DNA of 64,000 bases from Arthrobacter oryzae (GTDB taxonomy: Bacteria; Actinomycetota; Actinomycetes; Actinomycetales; Micrococcaceae). The stretch covers positions 1 through 64,000 of the forward strand of contig NZ_JAUSSM010000005.1 in assembly GCF_030812315.1 (NCBI RefSeq), read 5' to 3'. Each line of letters opens with the position of its first letter. The first letter of the stretch is position 1. The position numbers and the translations under genes were made by a program. The notes beneath the pieces were generated by a model. It made no database searches. It saw nothing but the letters and a program-made list of their open reading frames with translations, and was not told the DNA's origin. This document shows positions 54,534 through 63,858 of this stretch, piece after piece.

Positions 54534-55118
54534 ATGACTGACACCTGGCTGATCGTAGGCCTCGGCAACCCCGGCACCGAATACAGCAAGAACCGGCACA
54601 ACGTCGGCCAGATGGTGCTGGACGAATTGGCGCGCCGGGTAGGGGGCAGCTTCAAAGTGCATAAGGCGCGCGCCCACGTGTTGGAGGGCCGGCTCGGCAT
54701 TGGCGGACCGCGCGTCGTGCTGGCCAAGCCGATGAGCTACATGAACGTCTCGGGCGGGCCGGTGTCCGCGCTGGCGAAATTTTACGACATCGATCCGGAG
54801 CATGTGGTCGCCGTCCATGACGAGATCGACATTCCCTTTAATACGGTCAAGCTGAAAATAGGCGGGGGCGAAGGGGGACACAACGGCCTGCGCGACATTT
54901 CGAAGGCCCTGGCCACCAAGGACTACCTGCGGGTCCGCGTCGGAGTGGGACGCCCGCCGGGCAGGATGGACACCGCGGACTTCGTCTTGAAAGATTTCGC
55001 CGCCGCCGAGAAAAAAGAGCTCCCGTTCCTCCTGGATGACGCCGCGGATGCCGTGGAGACCGTGGTCACGGACGGCCTGCCGGCGGCACAGCAGAAATAT
55101 CACAGTGCAGTTCAGTAA
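54534..55118 (+). CDS. pth: Peptidyl-tRNA hydrolase
   Basis: A 194-residue monomeric enzyme that frees tRNA from prematurely released peptidyl-tRNA. The family motif [27 protein letters not shown] holds the catalytic histidine (about residue 23). [20 protein letters not shown] and [29 protein letters not shown] hold the other active-site residues. Length is standard. It is the last gene of the conserved housekeeping block before the regulator array. Confidence 0.96.
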   Translation: MTDTWLIVGLGNPGTEYSKNRHNVGQMVLDELARRVGGSFKVHKARAHVLEGRLGIGGPRVVLAKPMSYMNVSGGPVSALAKFYDIDPEHVVAVHDEIDIPFNTVKLKIGGGEGGHNGLRDISKALATKDYLRVRVGVGRPPGRMDTADFVLKDFAAAEKKELPFLLDDAADAVETVVTDGLPAAQQKYHSAVQ

Positions 55119-55411
55119 CTTTGCCACGCAGCCGGCCTGAATGGCGGTAATGTGCGGGTGGGGGACACGCTGCGGTTAGTACCTGGCAATTGGTTAACAA
55201 GGTCAATTAAGTCGCCTAATTGTTTAGTCATATCTGCTATGGTAATTTTCACATTCAAGGTCTTGTTGCCTCGTTTGGCGGCATCGGAAAACTAAAAACC
55301 CGACGGCGCAGCCAAGTCGCATCAGCTGGAGCCACGAAGGTAGCGTGATCGATCGTGCTTGCATCACACGGCTCTGAACATGGGGGGCTGCTGGAGACTG
55401 AACGCCGGGGC
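55119..55411 (+). promoter_or_regulatory. Regulatory region before the LAL array
   Basis: The gap is AT-rich around 55170-55290. A promoter TTGTTT (55220-55225), 17 bases, TAATTT (55243-55248) with an extended TG element is a good match. The -35 overlaps a 19-bp inverted repeat CAATTA/TAATTG (55204-55222). Further upstream AGTACCTGGC (55178-55187) recurs exactly at 60845-60854. These look like regulator sites controlling the array. The transcript would have a leader of about 160 bases. Confidence 0.6.
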
Positions 55412-58087
55412 ATGGGCGCCTCAGAGCGTCGTAAGTGGTCGTCCCTTGTGCGGCAGGAAATCCAGGCCACCGTTGTTTCCATCCTCGAGGAAAGCGATCT
55501 TCACGGTGTCGTCGTGGTCGGTGCCCAAGGAGTCGGCAAGTCCACCTTCGCGCGTGCTGTAGAAGCCAAGCTGGTGGGGAAGACGCATGTAATCCACCTG
55601 CACGGAACATCAACCGACCCGGCCATCCCCTTTGGCCAGTTGGCCTTTCTCGTGGCCCGGCTGCCCGGCCATGCGCTCGAATCACCGGGCGAAATCGTCC
55701 ACGGCATTTCCCGGCTGATCCGCGAGGACGCCGCAGGACGTCCCGTCCTGGTCGTGCTGGAGGACCTGCCGGCCATCGACAGCATGAGCACGGCAGTCCT
55801 CATGCACCTCATCCTCAGCGGCGCCGCGAAGCTCATGGTCACCGTCCGCAACGTAACGGACATGCCCGAAGACCTGATCCGGCTCCTGCGCAACAATTCA
55901 CTGGAGGAAATCCGGCTCGAGGTTTTTTCCCGCCCCGAAGTGAGCAAATTACTTGCCGGAGTATTGGGGCGTCCGGTGACGGCCACAGCCGCCAGTTCGC
56001 TCTATGCAGCGAGCGGCGGAAATCCCCTAGTGTTGCAGGCCATCGTTATTGAGCAATTGCGTTCGGGCAACCTCCACCTGGCCGGAAAGGTCTGGGCGCT
56101 CAGGGGGGAAATCAACCTTGCGGAAGCCGACGCCCTGGTGGACCTGGTCAGGTCGAGGCTGGCAAGGGAGTCGCCCAAGGTCCGGGAGGGGCTGGAGTGG
56201 CTTGCCCTGATCCGACGGGTGCCGCTGTTTGTCCTCCTCGACGTCCTGGATCCCGCTGTCGTCGCGGATCTGGAAAAGGCCGGCTACCTGCAGGTCGGCG
56301 AGACCGGACGGCGCTGGGTCACCCTGAAGGACGACTACGTCGGTGAAGTCATCCGCGGCTGGATGGACCTTCCGCGGCGGAAGGAACTGCACCAGCTCGT
56401 GGCAAGGGTTGTGGGGGCAACCCCGGCGGAGATGGATGTCGAGGAACTCCTCGGCTACGTGGCCTGGACGCTCGATTGCGGCGAACCCGTGGAGCCAGCC
56501 TTCGCGCTGGCCGCCGCCGTCGCGGCAAACCGGCTTTTTGACCCGATGTTCGCCCTTGAGGCCCTGGCCCAGATCCGCGTTGAAGACCCGCACTGGGCGG
56601 AGGCAGCGCAGCAGCGGGCCGCCGCCTACATGACACTGGCCGAGCATGAATCCGCCGTGGCCGTCCTGGAGGAAGTCACGGACGAGCAGCTTTCCGGGCT
56701 TCCGGCCGCAGCCTACGCCAACTACGTCCTGGATTTCTGCAGTTCGCTGCTCTGGGTCCACGGCGGGTACAGCCGGATCGGAGGCATCCTGTCGGCGGCA
56801 CGGCACGAGCTGGCCCGGCGGGAGCGGGCATCAATCGGCAATGAGACGCCAGCCGACTTTGCCCGCGCGCATGAGCTGATCAGGCTCGCGGAATTCGAAC
56901 AGATGGTCCACCAGGGGGACTACCAAGCCGTTGCCGAAGACCTGGAGCGGGCCTATAAGGAAGACGGCGATCCGCTGTACGTCCTGAACTGCGCCTGCCT
57001 GCTGACCATGGCCTGGGCAGTCCTTGGCAGGGAAGCGGACGCGATGGCCCTGGCTGCCGAGATTCAGCAAAGGATGGAGCAGTCCAACGTTGTGCCCGGC
57101 ATGCTGAGCTGGCGGGCGGAAGGCCTGTTCGCCGCCCTCCTCTGCAGCGGCCAATGGGAGGACTGCGTCAGGATCCTCACCGAGGCCTTGGACCAGAAGC
57201 CAAAAATCATGCAGTACCTCGGCGGGGCGGCCGAACTCGCGCTCGGCGTGGCCTACACCTATGCCGGTAGGGCCGACCTTGCCATCGACACGTTGCTTGG
57301 TGCCCAGGCGCAGCTGGAAATCAGGCGGAGCTACTACGGGCCAGCCCTGGCCTGCTCGGCGCTTGCCTTCGCCTATGCCCAGGCAGGTGACATCCAGGAG
57401 TCGCGCAATTTCCTGGATTTGGCGGCGCAGGAGGAGCAGCATGTCGCGTGGTTCACTTCCTGGATGGCAGACTTCTGCGTCCGGATGGCCAGGCGGTGGC
57501 TCAAGGATCCGGGAGCCAAACAGAAGCTGATCGAGTCGGCCCACGAAGACATTTCCAAGGGGCGGACAACCACTGCCTCCATCAGCCTGTTCGGTGCTAC
57601 GGTGCATGGAACGGAGGAAGAGCTTGTCCTGTTGATCGAAATTTCCTCCCGCCGGCAAGGAAAAATGGCCAGCGTCAACCGTCTGGTCGGGGAGGGGAGC
57701 AGAAAGAAGGACTCCAAGGTCCTGCTTCAGGCGGCGTCCCTGGCCCAGGAGCTCCACCTCGATGCGGTGGAGTCCCGGTGCGTGGTCCTGGCGCTGGACA
57801 TTGCCAGGGAAAAGGGAGATTCCCAGTCCGCCCGGGCGGCCCAGCATCGCCTGGACCGGCTCGTGGAGACCCTGCCGGTGCTGCCGCTGATGCCGCATAC
57901 GGTAGGACCGGAATTGACCGAACGGGAACGGCAGGTTGCCAGGATGGCCAGTCAGGGGTTGAGCAACAAGGAGGTTGCCAACCGGCTGCAGCTTTCCATC
58001 CGGACTGTGGAAGGCCATCTCTACCAAATCTTCACGAAAATGGGGATTTCATCGAGGAGTGAGCTTGAAGGATCCGCTCAAGTCTGA
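55412..58087 (+). CDS. LAL-type (STAND ATPase + TPR + LuxR HTH) regulator 1
   Basis: A protein of about 891 residues. N-terminal NTPase: Walker A GAQGVGKS (about residues 37-44) is intact, and Walker B reads VLVVLEDLP, with Glu in place of the usual first Asp. A sensor segment GNPLVLQAIV follows. The signature W-T-LDCG (about residue 350) is shared with the next two proteins. A long helical, TPR-like region spans about residues 380-810. The C-terminal LuxR-type HTH (LTERERQVARMASQGLSNKE, recognition helix IRTVEGHLYQIF) ends it. Such MalT-like proteins activate transcription upon nucleotide and ligand binding. Start: ATG 55412 chosen; GTG 55355 is possible. Its end overlaps regulator 2 by 29 bases. 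Confidence 0.85.
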   Translation: MGASERRKWSSLVRQEIQATVVSILEESDLHGVVVVGAQGVGKSTFARAVEAKLVGKTHVIHLHGTSTDPAIPFGQLAFLVARLPGHALESPGEIVHGISRLIREDAAGRPVLVVLEDLPAIDSMSTAVLMHLILSGAAKLMVTVRNVTDMPEDLIRLLRNNSLEEIRLEVFSRPEVSKLLAGVLGRPVTATAASSLYAASGGNPLVLQAIVIEQLRSGNLHLAGKVWALRGEINLAEADALVDLVRSRLARESPKVREGLEWLALIRRVPLFVLLDVLDPAVVADLEKAGYLQVGETGRRWVTLKDDYVGEVIRGWMDLPRRKELHQLVARVVGATPAEMDVEELLGYVAWTLDCGEPVEPAFALAAAVAANRLFDPMFALEALAQIRVEDPHWAEAAQQRAAAYMTLAEHESAVAVLEEVTDEQLSGLPAAAYANYVLDFCSSLLWVHGGYSRIGGILSAARHELARRERASIGNETPADFARAHELIRLAEFEQMVHQGDYQAVAEDLERAYKEDGDPLYVLNCACLLTMAWAVLGREADAMALAAEIQQRMEQSNVVPGMLSWRAEGLFAALLCSGQWEDCVRILTEALDQKPKIMQYLGGAAELALGVAYTYAGRADLAIDTLLGAQAQLEIRRSYYGPALACSALAFAYAQAGDIQESRNFLDLAAQEEQHVAWFTSWMADFCVRMARRWLKDPGAKQKLIESAHEDISKGRTTTASISLFGATVHGTEEELVLLIEISSRRQGKMASVNRLVGEGSRKKDSKVLLQAASLAQELHLDAVESRCVVLALDIAREKGDSQSARAAQHRLDRLVETLPVLPLMPHTVGPELTERERQVARMASQGLSNKEVANRLQLSIRTVEGHLYQIFTKMGISSRSELEGSAQV

Positions 58088-60845
58088 TGGGAAGGTTTCG
58101 GTGCGGCCGCGCGCCGGGACCCAGCGTCAGAATGCTGGTGAGCCCTGGATAGACCGGGGGGACATGTTGTCCTCAGTACAGGACGCACTTGCGTCGGATG
58201 ACTGCTGGGCAGTTTTCGTCGTGGGCGACGCCGGGCTGGGAGCATCCTCGCTGCTGGCGCAACTGAATAGCGCAGGAAAAGGCCGGACGGCGGTCATGAC
58301 AGTCCACGGGAGCCCGTCACTGGCGCCCGTTCCCTATGGGGCACTGTCCCCGTACCTGTCTGACCTCTCCGTTGAGGACGTCACGTCAAAGGTAGCCGTG
58401 CTCAGGGCCCTGTGGGCGCACCTCGAAGCCGCCAGGAAGAATCCGGGACCCGCCTTGCTGCTGGTTGATGACGCCCACGATCTGGACACCGCGACGGCGG
58501 AAATGATTTCCGAACTGGTGCAGGCAGGATGGGCCAAACTCGTGGCCACCTGCATCCCGAGGCCCGGCATACCCCAGCCCCTTCTCCGGCTCTGGCACGA
58601 CGGGACTGCCGAACGGTTCGATATTGCCCCGCTGACCCTGGACCAGGGGCACCGTCTCTGCGAGGCGCTGCTCGGCGGCAAAGTCCTCAACAGCACATCG
58701 CGTGAATTCTGGCAGGAAGCCGGCGGGAACACGCTCCTGCTCAAAACCCTGGTCCGTGAAGCCCAGCGTTCCGGTGACCTGATCCAGCGGAACGGGGTCT
58801 GGCTCAACGCCGGTTCCTCGCATGTCCGTACCCTGGAACTTACCGCCGTCGTCAAGGTCCAGCTCATGCGCATCTCGACCGACGGCCGTGAGGCGCTGAA
58901 CCTCATCGCCCTCGCTGAACCTGTCGATAGAACCCTTGTCGGCGAAATCGCGGGTGAGCCGGCAGTCAAGGAACTGCTGGACCAGCGCTTGGTGGTCCAG
59001 TCCGTGGATAGCGAACCAACTCTTCGGCTGGTCAGCCCGGTCTACGGGGAAGTGCTCCGCAGGATCGTTCCCGCGGCCCGGAGTCTTCAGCTGCACCGGG
59101 AGCTCGTGTCCCGCATGGAAGTCTCTGCGGACAAACCGGAGTCACTGCTCCGCATGGTGTCCTGGTCCTTGGACTGCGGCGCGGAAGTGCCGGGCCGGCT
59201 GCTGATCCGGGCCGCTGTGCTTGCCTGCAAACTCTTCCAGAGCGAGACGGCCCTTCGCATCGCCTGGGCCGTCCAGGACCCCGAACTGCAGCAGACTGCC
59301 CGGGCGGTGATGGCCCGATCGCATTACAACCTCGGGCACTACGAAGAAGCCGCCGCCCTTTTGAACATCAACGTCGACGCCGGCAGCGGCCTCACGCACA
59401 TGGTAGTCAACAGCCTCCTGCGATCCGCCACGCGGACGGCGCTCGGGCATCCCGCCTCGGAGATTGCGGACGATGCCCGCCGGCTCCGGCAATGGGGCGA
59501 TGAAGAGGCCGCGGCCAAACCCGCGGACGCGCCCGGTATTCTCGCGGCCACGGCACGCCGGGCAACGCTGGTGGAACTCATGGCGCACTCGCTGTCGGGC
59601 GACTACCGGCAGATGGGCCCCCTGCTGGCTGAACTGCTGGAGGCCGGCAGCTCGGCGGGGGAGCCCGACGGCGCCCTCACCAGGTCAATGGCGCTTGCCC
59701 TTCAGGCTGAGCGGCTGTGCGCGCTGGGGTATCCGCTGCAGGGGCGCCAGCTCGCCATGGATGCCTACGGCCAGGACCAGCCGCCCGACAACGACATCTT
59801 CTTCCTCCCTGAGTTCATCGTGGTCCGGCTCGTCGCCTGCGACCTCGCCGCCGGGGACTGGGCGGAGGCCCAGCAGCTCCTGGCGGGCTACGCGGATACA
59901 TCTTTCGGCTCCGCCATGGTTTCGTTCAGTGGCGCAGCCTACGTCGTGATGGGCTACATAGCAGTCCGGCAGGGAAAACTCGCCGACGCCCTGGAGCTCC
60001 TGACCACTGGCCTCGAGGCCCTCCGCGACAGCGATCCCCAGCAGATGTTCCGGCTCTGCGCCGCCATGGCCTACTACGTCGCGGCCACGCAGGGCCGCAA
60101 CGCGGAGGCCGACAGGCTGAAGCAGGACTACGACGCCTGGGGCGAGCGCGGCATGCACCTGGTGACGGCCTTTGGCCGCGATTTCCTCGCTGCCGGTGAC
60201 GAACACCTGCGCGGCGACGGCAGCGGAATCGCTGCCCTCAACAAGAGTGCGGAGGAAGCCGAGGAACAGGATGCCCGCCACCTGGAACTGCACGCCCTCG
60301 CCATGGCGCTGGCGCTAGGCGACACCACAAGGCTGGAAAGGCTGGCTGCCGTTGCCGGCTCAGTAGAGGGCCCCTGGGCAGGAGCCCTGGCAAAGTACTG
60401 CTCCGCACTCTCCGACGGGAGTGCGGAACAGTACCTCCGCGCGGGGGACGCCCTTTATGCTGCCTCTGTCTTCCAGCTCGCCTCCGACGCCTACTCAGCT
60501 GCCCTGGCCTCATTGGACCGCAGCCGGAACCGGGAGCTGGCGGCCATGGCCCGCGCCGGCGTTGCCCGGTGCAATGAAGAGCTGGGCCACGCGGGCAGCG
60601 AGGCCCAGCCGGACACGGTGGCACCCATCCTGACCAAGCGTGAGCGGAACATTGTTGCACTGGCAGCCACGGGCCTTAGCGACCGCATGATCGCGGACAA
60701 GCTGCAGATCTCCGTTCGCACGGTGGAAGGCCATCTGTACCGTTGCTACCTGAAGCTCGGCATCGCCGGACGTGACGAGTTGGCCGCGGCCGCCGGAATT
60801 GTTGAAGATACGGCGAATGGGGACACCAGGAAGCCCGGGAAATAA
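58059..60845 (+). CDS. LAL-type LuxR regulator 2 with degenerate P-loop
   Basis: A protein of about 928 residues of the same layout as its neighbours. The P-loop position reads GDAGLGASS (about residues 56-64), so the essential Walker A lysine is alanine. Walker B is regular (ALLLVDDAHDLD). The sensor segment GNTLLLKTLV, the signature W-S-LDCG, a long TPR-like helical region, and the HTH LTKRERNIVALAATGLSDRM with recognition helix VRTVEGHLYRCY follow. ATP hydrolysis is unlikely. The GTG at 58059 overlaps the end of regulator 1 by 29 bases; a downstream ATG at about 58164 is an alternative. Confidence 0.85.
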   Translation: MSLKDPLKSDGKVSVRPRAGTQRQNAGEPWIDRGDMLSSVQDALASDDCWAVFVVGDAGLGASSLLAQLNSAGKGRTAVMTVHGSPSLAPVPYGALSPYLSDLSVEDVTSKVAVLRALWAHLEAARKNPGPALLLVDDAHDLDTATAEMISELVQAGWAKLVATCIPRPGIPQPLLRLWHDGTAERFDIAPLTLDQGHRLCEALLGGKVLNSTSREFWQEAGGNTLLLKTLVREAQRSGDLIQRNGVWLNAGSSHVRTLELTAVVKVQLMRISTDGREALNLIALAEPVDRTLVGEIAGEPAVKELLDQRLVVQSVDSEPTLRLVSPVYGEVLRRIVPAARSLQLHRELVSRMEVSADKPESLLRMVSWSLDCGAEVPGRLLIRAAVLACKLFQSETALRIAWAVQDPELQQTARAVMARSHYNLGHYEEAAALLNINVDAGSGLTHMVVNSLLRSATRTALGHPASEIADDARRLRQWGDEEAAAKPADAPGILAATARRATLVELMAHSLSGDYRQMGPLLAELLEAGSSAGEPDGALTRSMALALQAERLCALGYPLQGRQLAMDAYGQDQPPDNDIFFLPEFIVVRLVACDLAAGDWAEAQQLLAGYADTSFGSAMVSFSGAAYVVMGYIAVRQGKLADALELLTTGLEALRDSDPQQMFRLCAAMAYYVAATQGRNAEADRLKQDYDAWGERGMHLVTAFGRDFLAAGDEHLRGDGSGIAALNKSAEEAEEQDARHLELHALAMALALGDTTRLERLAAVAGSVEGPWAGALAKYCSALSDGSAEQYLRAGDALYAASVFQLASDAYSAALASLDRSRNRELAAMARAGVARCNEELGHAGSEAQPDTVAPILTKRERNIVALAATGLSDRMIADKLQISVRTVEGHLYRCYLKLGIAGRDELAAAAGIVEDTANGDTRKPGK

Positions 60846-61132
60846 GTACCTGGCCGCCGGGTACTACTCGTTGGCGGTGCCGAACCGGCGCCGCCACGGC
60901 GGACGCGTTAACTATTTGGCCGCCCGACGGCCCTGGTTTATCGGGTTCCCGGCGGCTAGCAGCGTCCCTGGGGCCTCCCTGCGTAGCCCGACAACGCGAT
61001 CGGGGGTACCTGCCTTCCAAGTACAGGTATGAGTAACGGGCAAATTCGAGTACTCACTACTGGTGTCCGCGGGCGTCCCAGCTGGTTAATTTGGGTTACC
61101 AGGAATCGCTAATAAATACAGAGGTCTCACTC
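60846..61132 (+). promoter_or_regulatory. Regulatory gap between regulators 2 and 3
   Basis: About 290 bases without a credible gene. It starts with AGTACCTGGC (60845-60854), identical to the element before regulator 1, and has an inverted repeat TACCTG (61007-61012)/CAGGTA (61024-61029) spaced by 11 bases. A GAGTA/TACTC pair (61031-61055) follows. TAATAA (61110-61115) may be a -10 box. GAGG eight bases before the ATG at 61133 is the ribosome binding site. Confidence 0.5.
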
Positions 61133-63856
61133 ATGTTGACAGCCGATAGCGTGGCCAGTACACACGCCACCAGATCCGCCGGAATGACACGGAGCGCCGC
61201 ATGGCCTTTGATCGGTCGGAAGCAGGCTGTCAGCGACATTACCCGTGCCCTGGCCGAGTCCACCGGGGGAGTGCTGGTAACCGGGTCCTCGGGCACCGGG
61301 AAGACCTTCCTCACCACCCACGCCCTCAAACAGTTCCGCGACGATTCCCTGGTAGTAACGCTCCGGTGCAGCGCAGCCCTCTCCCGATCACCCTACGGCG
61401 CACTCAATATGCTGTTAAGCGACCTGGAGCCCGGGTACTTGAACCACCCCGTCCTGGTCCTGTCCGGACTCATGCGGCTCCTGCGCGAACGCGCCAACGG
61501 AAAAACCGTTTACCTCTTTGTCGACAACGCCGGCGAAGCTGACGAACTGACCGCCGTGACAATCGCGCAGCTGGCACGGAACCGCGCCGTCCGCCTGGTC
61601 CTGACGTGCTCGGACCCGCTGCGGCTCTCGGCCGAGATCTCAGGACTCTGTGATGGCGGGTTCCTCACTCGCGTAAACCTCGAACCGCTGTCCTTCCGCG
61701 AGGCTGTCAGCTGGCTGGAGGAAGGCCTCAGCGCCAAAGTCTCGCACTCCGCCGTCCAATCGCTGTGGGCGGCCAGCGACGGCAACCCGCATTACCTGAA
61801 GATGCTTGCGATGGAGCTCGCCGATTCTGGTTCCCTGGTTGTCCGGGACGGCGTCTGGGTGCTGACGGCGGAACACCATGTTCACGGACGGGCGATCAGT
61901 GACTTGATCGCCACGCGGCTGGGACGCATGGGCGAGGCTGACCGGCGAATCCTGGAAATCCTGTCGCTGGCGGAGACGCTGCCCCTGGATACCTTGCTCA
62001 CGCTTGTTGACGCCGACGATGTGGACGCCCTCGAAGAGCGCGGAGTTCTGGCGGTCGAGGACTCCCTGCCCCGCCGCGTCAGGATCCAGAGCCAACTGGT
62101 TGCCGATGTGGTGCGGGAGAATGTCCCGCCGGGCCGGAGCAACGAGCTCCGCGAAATGGTGTTGTCTGCTGCAGCACCTTCCCTTCGGACGCCAGCCACG
62201 GAACTGCCGTTCGCGGTCTGGGCCCTCGATTGCGGCGCAGTGTTGTCGACGGATGAAGCCCTCTCCGCGGCACGACTCGCCAACCGACGACTGGACGCTG
62301 CCCTGGCGCTGCGGTTTGTCCGCACCATCAAGGCACATGAGGAGCTAGCCGCGGCGGTCACCGAGGAGGTCACGGCGCTGATGACGCTCGGCGAGGTCGA
62401 GGAGGCCCTGGCAGTGGTCCGCCGACATCGCGAGGTGTCACGGGGTGACCCCGCGCTCGCGGAATGGATCGGGTTGCTCCTGGCGGAGAGCTCGGTGTTC
62501 CTCGCCACCCCTGATGCCTGGCAAGAGGCCCCGGATTCCCTAACCCGGGCACGGAAGGTACTTTACGAAGACTCAACAGGTCCGGCCGCCGAACTGTCGG
62601 TGCCGGACCTCCGGCGCATCCGGGAACAGCTGACGCTGGCCGAAGCCGAAGCGGCAAGCTACGCCGGTACCTACCGTGATATGGCTGCCAGCCTTGCCGA
62701 AGCCCTGGACAACGTTGAATTCCACAGCGCGGAATTCCGGCTTCAGGCAGGCAGCTGGCTGTGCGAAGCCTGGGCCGTGACCGGTCGACAGTCCGACGCC
62801 GCCGATCTCGCCGAACAGCTGAAGCTGCAGTGCCTGCGGCCGGAAATTCCGGTGGCTATCGCCCAGTCAGTGATCTCGCGGCTGCGCTTCGCCTACCTGG
62901 TGGCCGGCCGGTGGGACGAGGCGACGGAGACGCTGCCCACCGAGGACTGGCTGCCGACTTTCGCCGTCTACCGGCGGTTCAGCGCCACCGAAGTGCCCGA
63001 GGCGATCTGCGCCTGCATGCAGGGCCGCGGACGCGACGGGCTGGACCTGCTAGTTCCCGGCATCAGCCAGCTGCGGATCCAGGACAGCGACGGCATCCTC
63101 ACACTCGCCTGCGCGGCGGCCGCATATGCCTCGGCCCTGCAGGGTGAACGCGAGCAGGCACTTGGCTACCTGGCAGAGACGGCCTCCGGCTCCAGGCGGA
63201 AAACATGGAAGGTTTCCAGGGCGGAAGGGTACTTCACGGCGCTGGCGCGGGCGGAGCTGGATGGCCCGCGGACCGGGATTGAGCAGCTGCTGCGCCTGGC
63301 AGACGAGGACCGCGCCACGGGTACGGTGGGGCATGAGCTGCTGTGCCTGAGCTCGGCCGTCAGGCTGGGAGAAACCGCTGCAGCGCCGCGGCTGCTGGAT
63401 GCCGCATTAAACAGCCAGGGACCCTTTGCGGAACTGTGCACGCAGTACGCACGGGGCGTAATCTCCGGCGGAGCTGACGAACTCATGGCCGCCGCCAACC
63501 TCGCAGCCCGGCTGCACAATGACAGATTTGCCCTGGACATCGCCGAGTCGGTCCTGAACCTCGACCAGGCGCGGCTCGAGAGAAGCCTGATCCGCCAGGC
63601 CAAGCACCTGGCGGAAACCTGCCGCAGGAAGTTGCGGACGCCGCAGGACGGCAACCACGACAGGCTCACGCTCACCGCACGCGAACTCCAAATAGCGCAG
63701 CTGGCTGCAGCCGGAGCGAGCAACAAGAGCATCGCGGCCCAGCTCCACGTTTCGGTACGGACGGTCGAGGGCCACCTGTACCAGATCTACGGCAAGCTAA
63801 AAATCGAAGAGCGCTTGGAGCTTCCGGTAGCCCTTGGCAGTACAGGAGATAACTAG
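61133..63856 (+). CDS. LAL-type LuxR regulator 3
   Basis: A protein of about 907 residues. It begins with PLIGRKQAVSDI, a typical entry to STAND NTPases, then Walker A GSSGTGKT (about residues 51-58). Walker B is VYLFVDNAGEAD, where the second acidic residue that activates water is Asn. The sensor GNPHYLKMLA, the signature W-A-LDCG, a helical TPR-like middle, and the HTH LTARELQIAQLAAAGASNKS with helix VRTVEGHLYQIY follow. ATP may bind, but hydrolysis could be impaired. The ATG at 61133 has GAGG eight bases upstream, so the earlier TTG is rejected. Regulator 4 begins two bases after its stop. Confidence 0.87.
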   Translation: MLTADSVASTHATRSAGMTRSAAWPLIGRKQAVSDITRALAESTGGVLVTGSSGTGKTFLTTHALKQFRDDSLVVTLRCSAALSRSPYGALNMLLSDLEPGYLNHPVLVLSGLMRLLRERANGKTVYLFVDNAGEADELTAVTIAQLARNRAVRLVLTCSDPLRLSAEISGLCDGGFLTRVNLEPLSFREAVSWLEEGLSAKVSHSAVQSLWAASDGNPHYLKMLAMELADSGSLVVRDGVWVLTAEHHVHGRAISDLIATRLGRMGEADRRILEILSLAETLPLDTLLTLVDADDVDALEERGVLAVEDSLPRRVRIQSQLVADVVRENVPPGRSNELREMVLSAAAPSLRTPATELPFAVWALDCGAVLSTDEALSAARLANRRLDAALALRFVRTIKAHEELAAAVTEEVTALMTLGEVEEALAVVRRHREVSRGDPALAEWIGLLLAESSVFLATPDAWQEAPDSLTRARKVLYEDSTGPAAELSVPDLRRIREQLTLAEAEAASYAGTYRDMAASLAEALDNVEFHSAEFRLQAGSWLCEAWAVTGRQSDAADLAEQLKLQCLRPEIPVAIAQSVISRLRFAYLVAGRWDEATETLPTEDWLPTFAVYRRFSATEVPEAICACMQGRGRDGLDLLVPGISQLRIQDSDGILTLACAAAAYASALQGEREQALGYLAETASGSRRKTWKVSRAEGYFTALARAELDGPRTGIEQLLRLADEDRATGTVGHELLCLSSAVRLGETAAAPRLLDAALNSQGPFAELCTQYARGVISGGADELMAAANLAARLHNDRFALDIAESVLNLDQARLERSLIRQAKHLAETCRRKLRTPQDGNHDRLTLTARELQIAQLAAAGASNKSIAAQLHVSVRTVEGHLYQIYGKLKIEERLELPVALGSTGDN

Positions 63857-63858
63857 CC

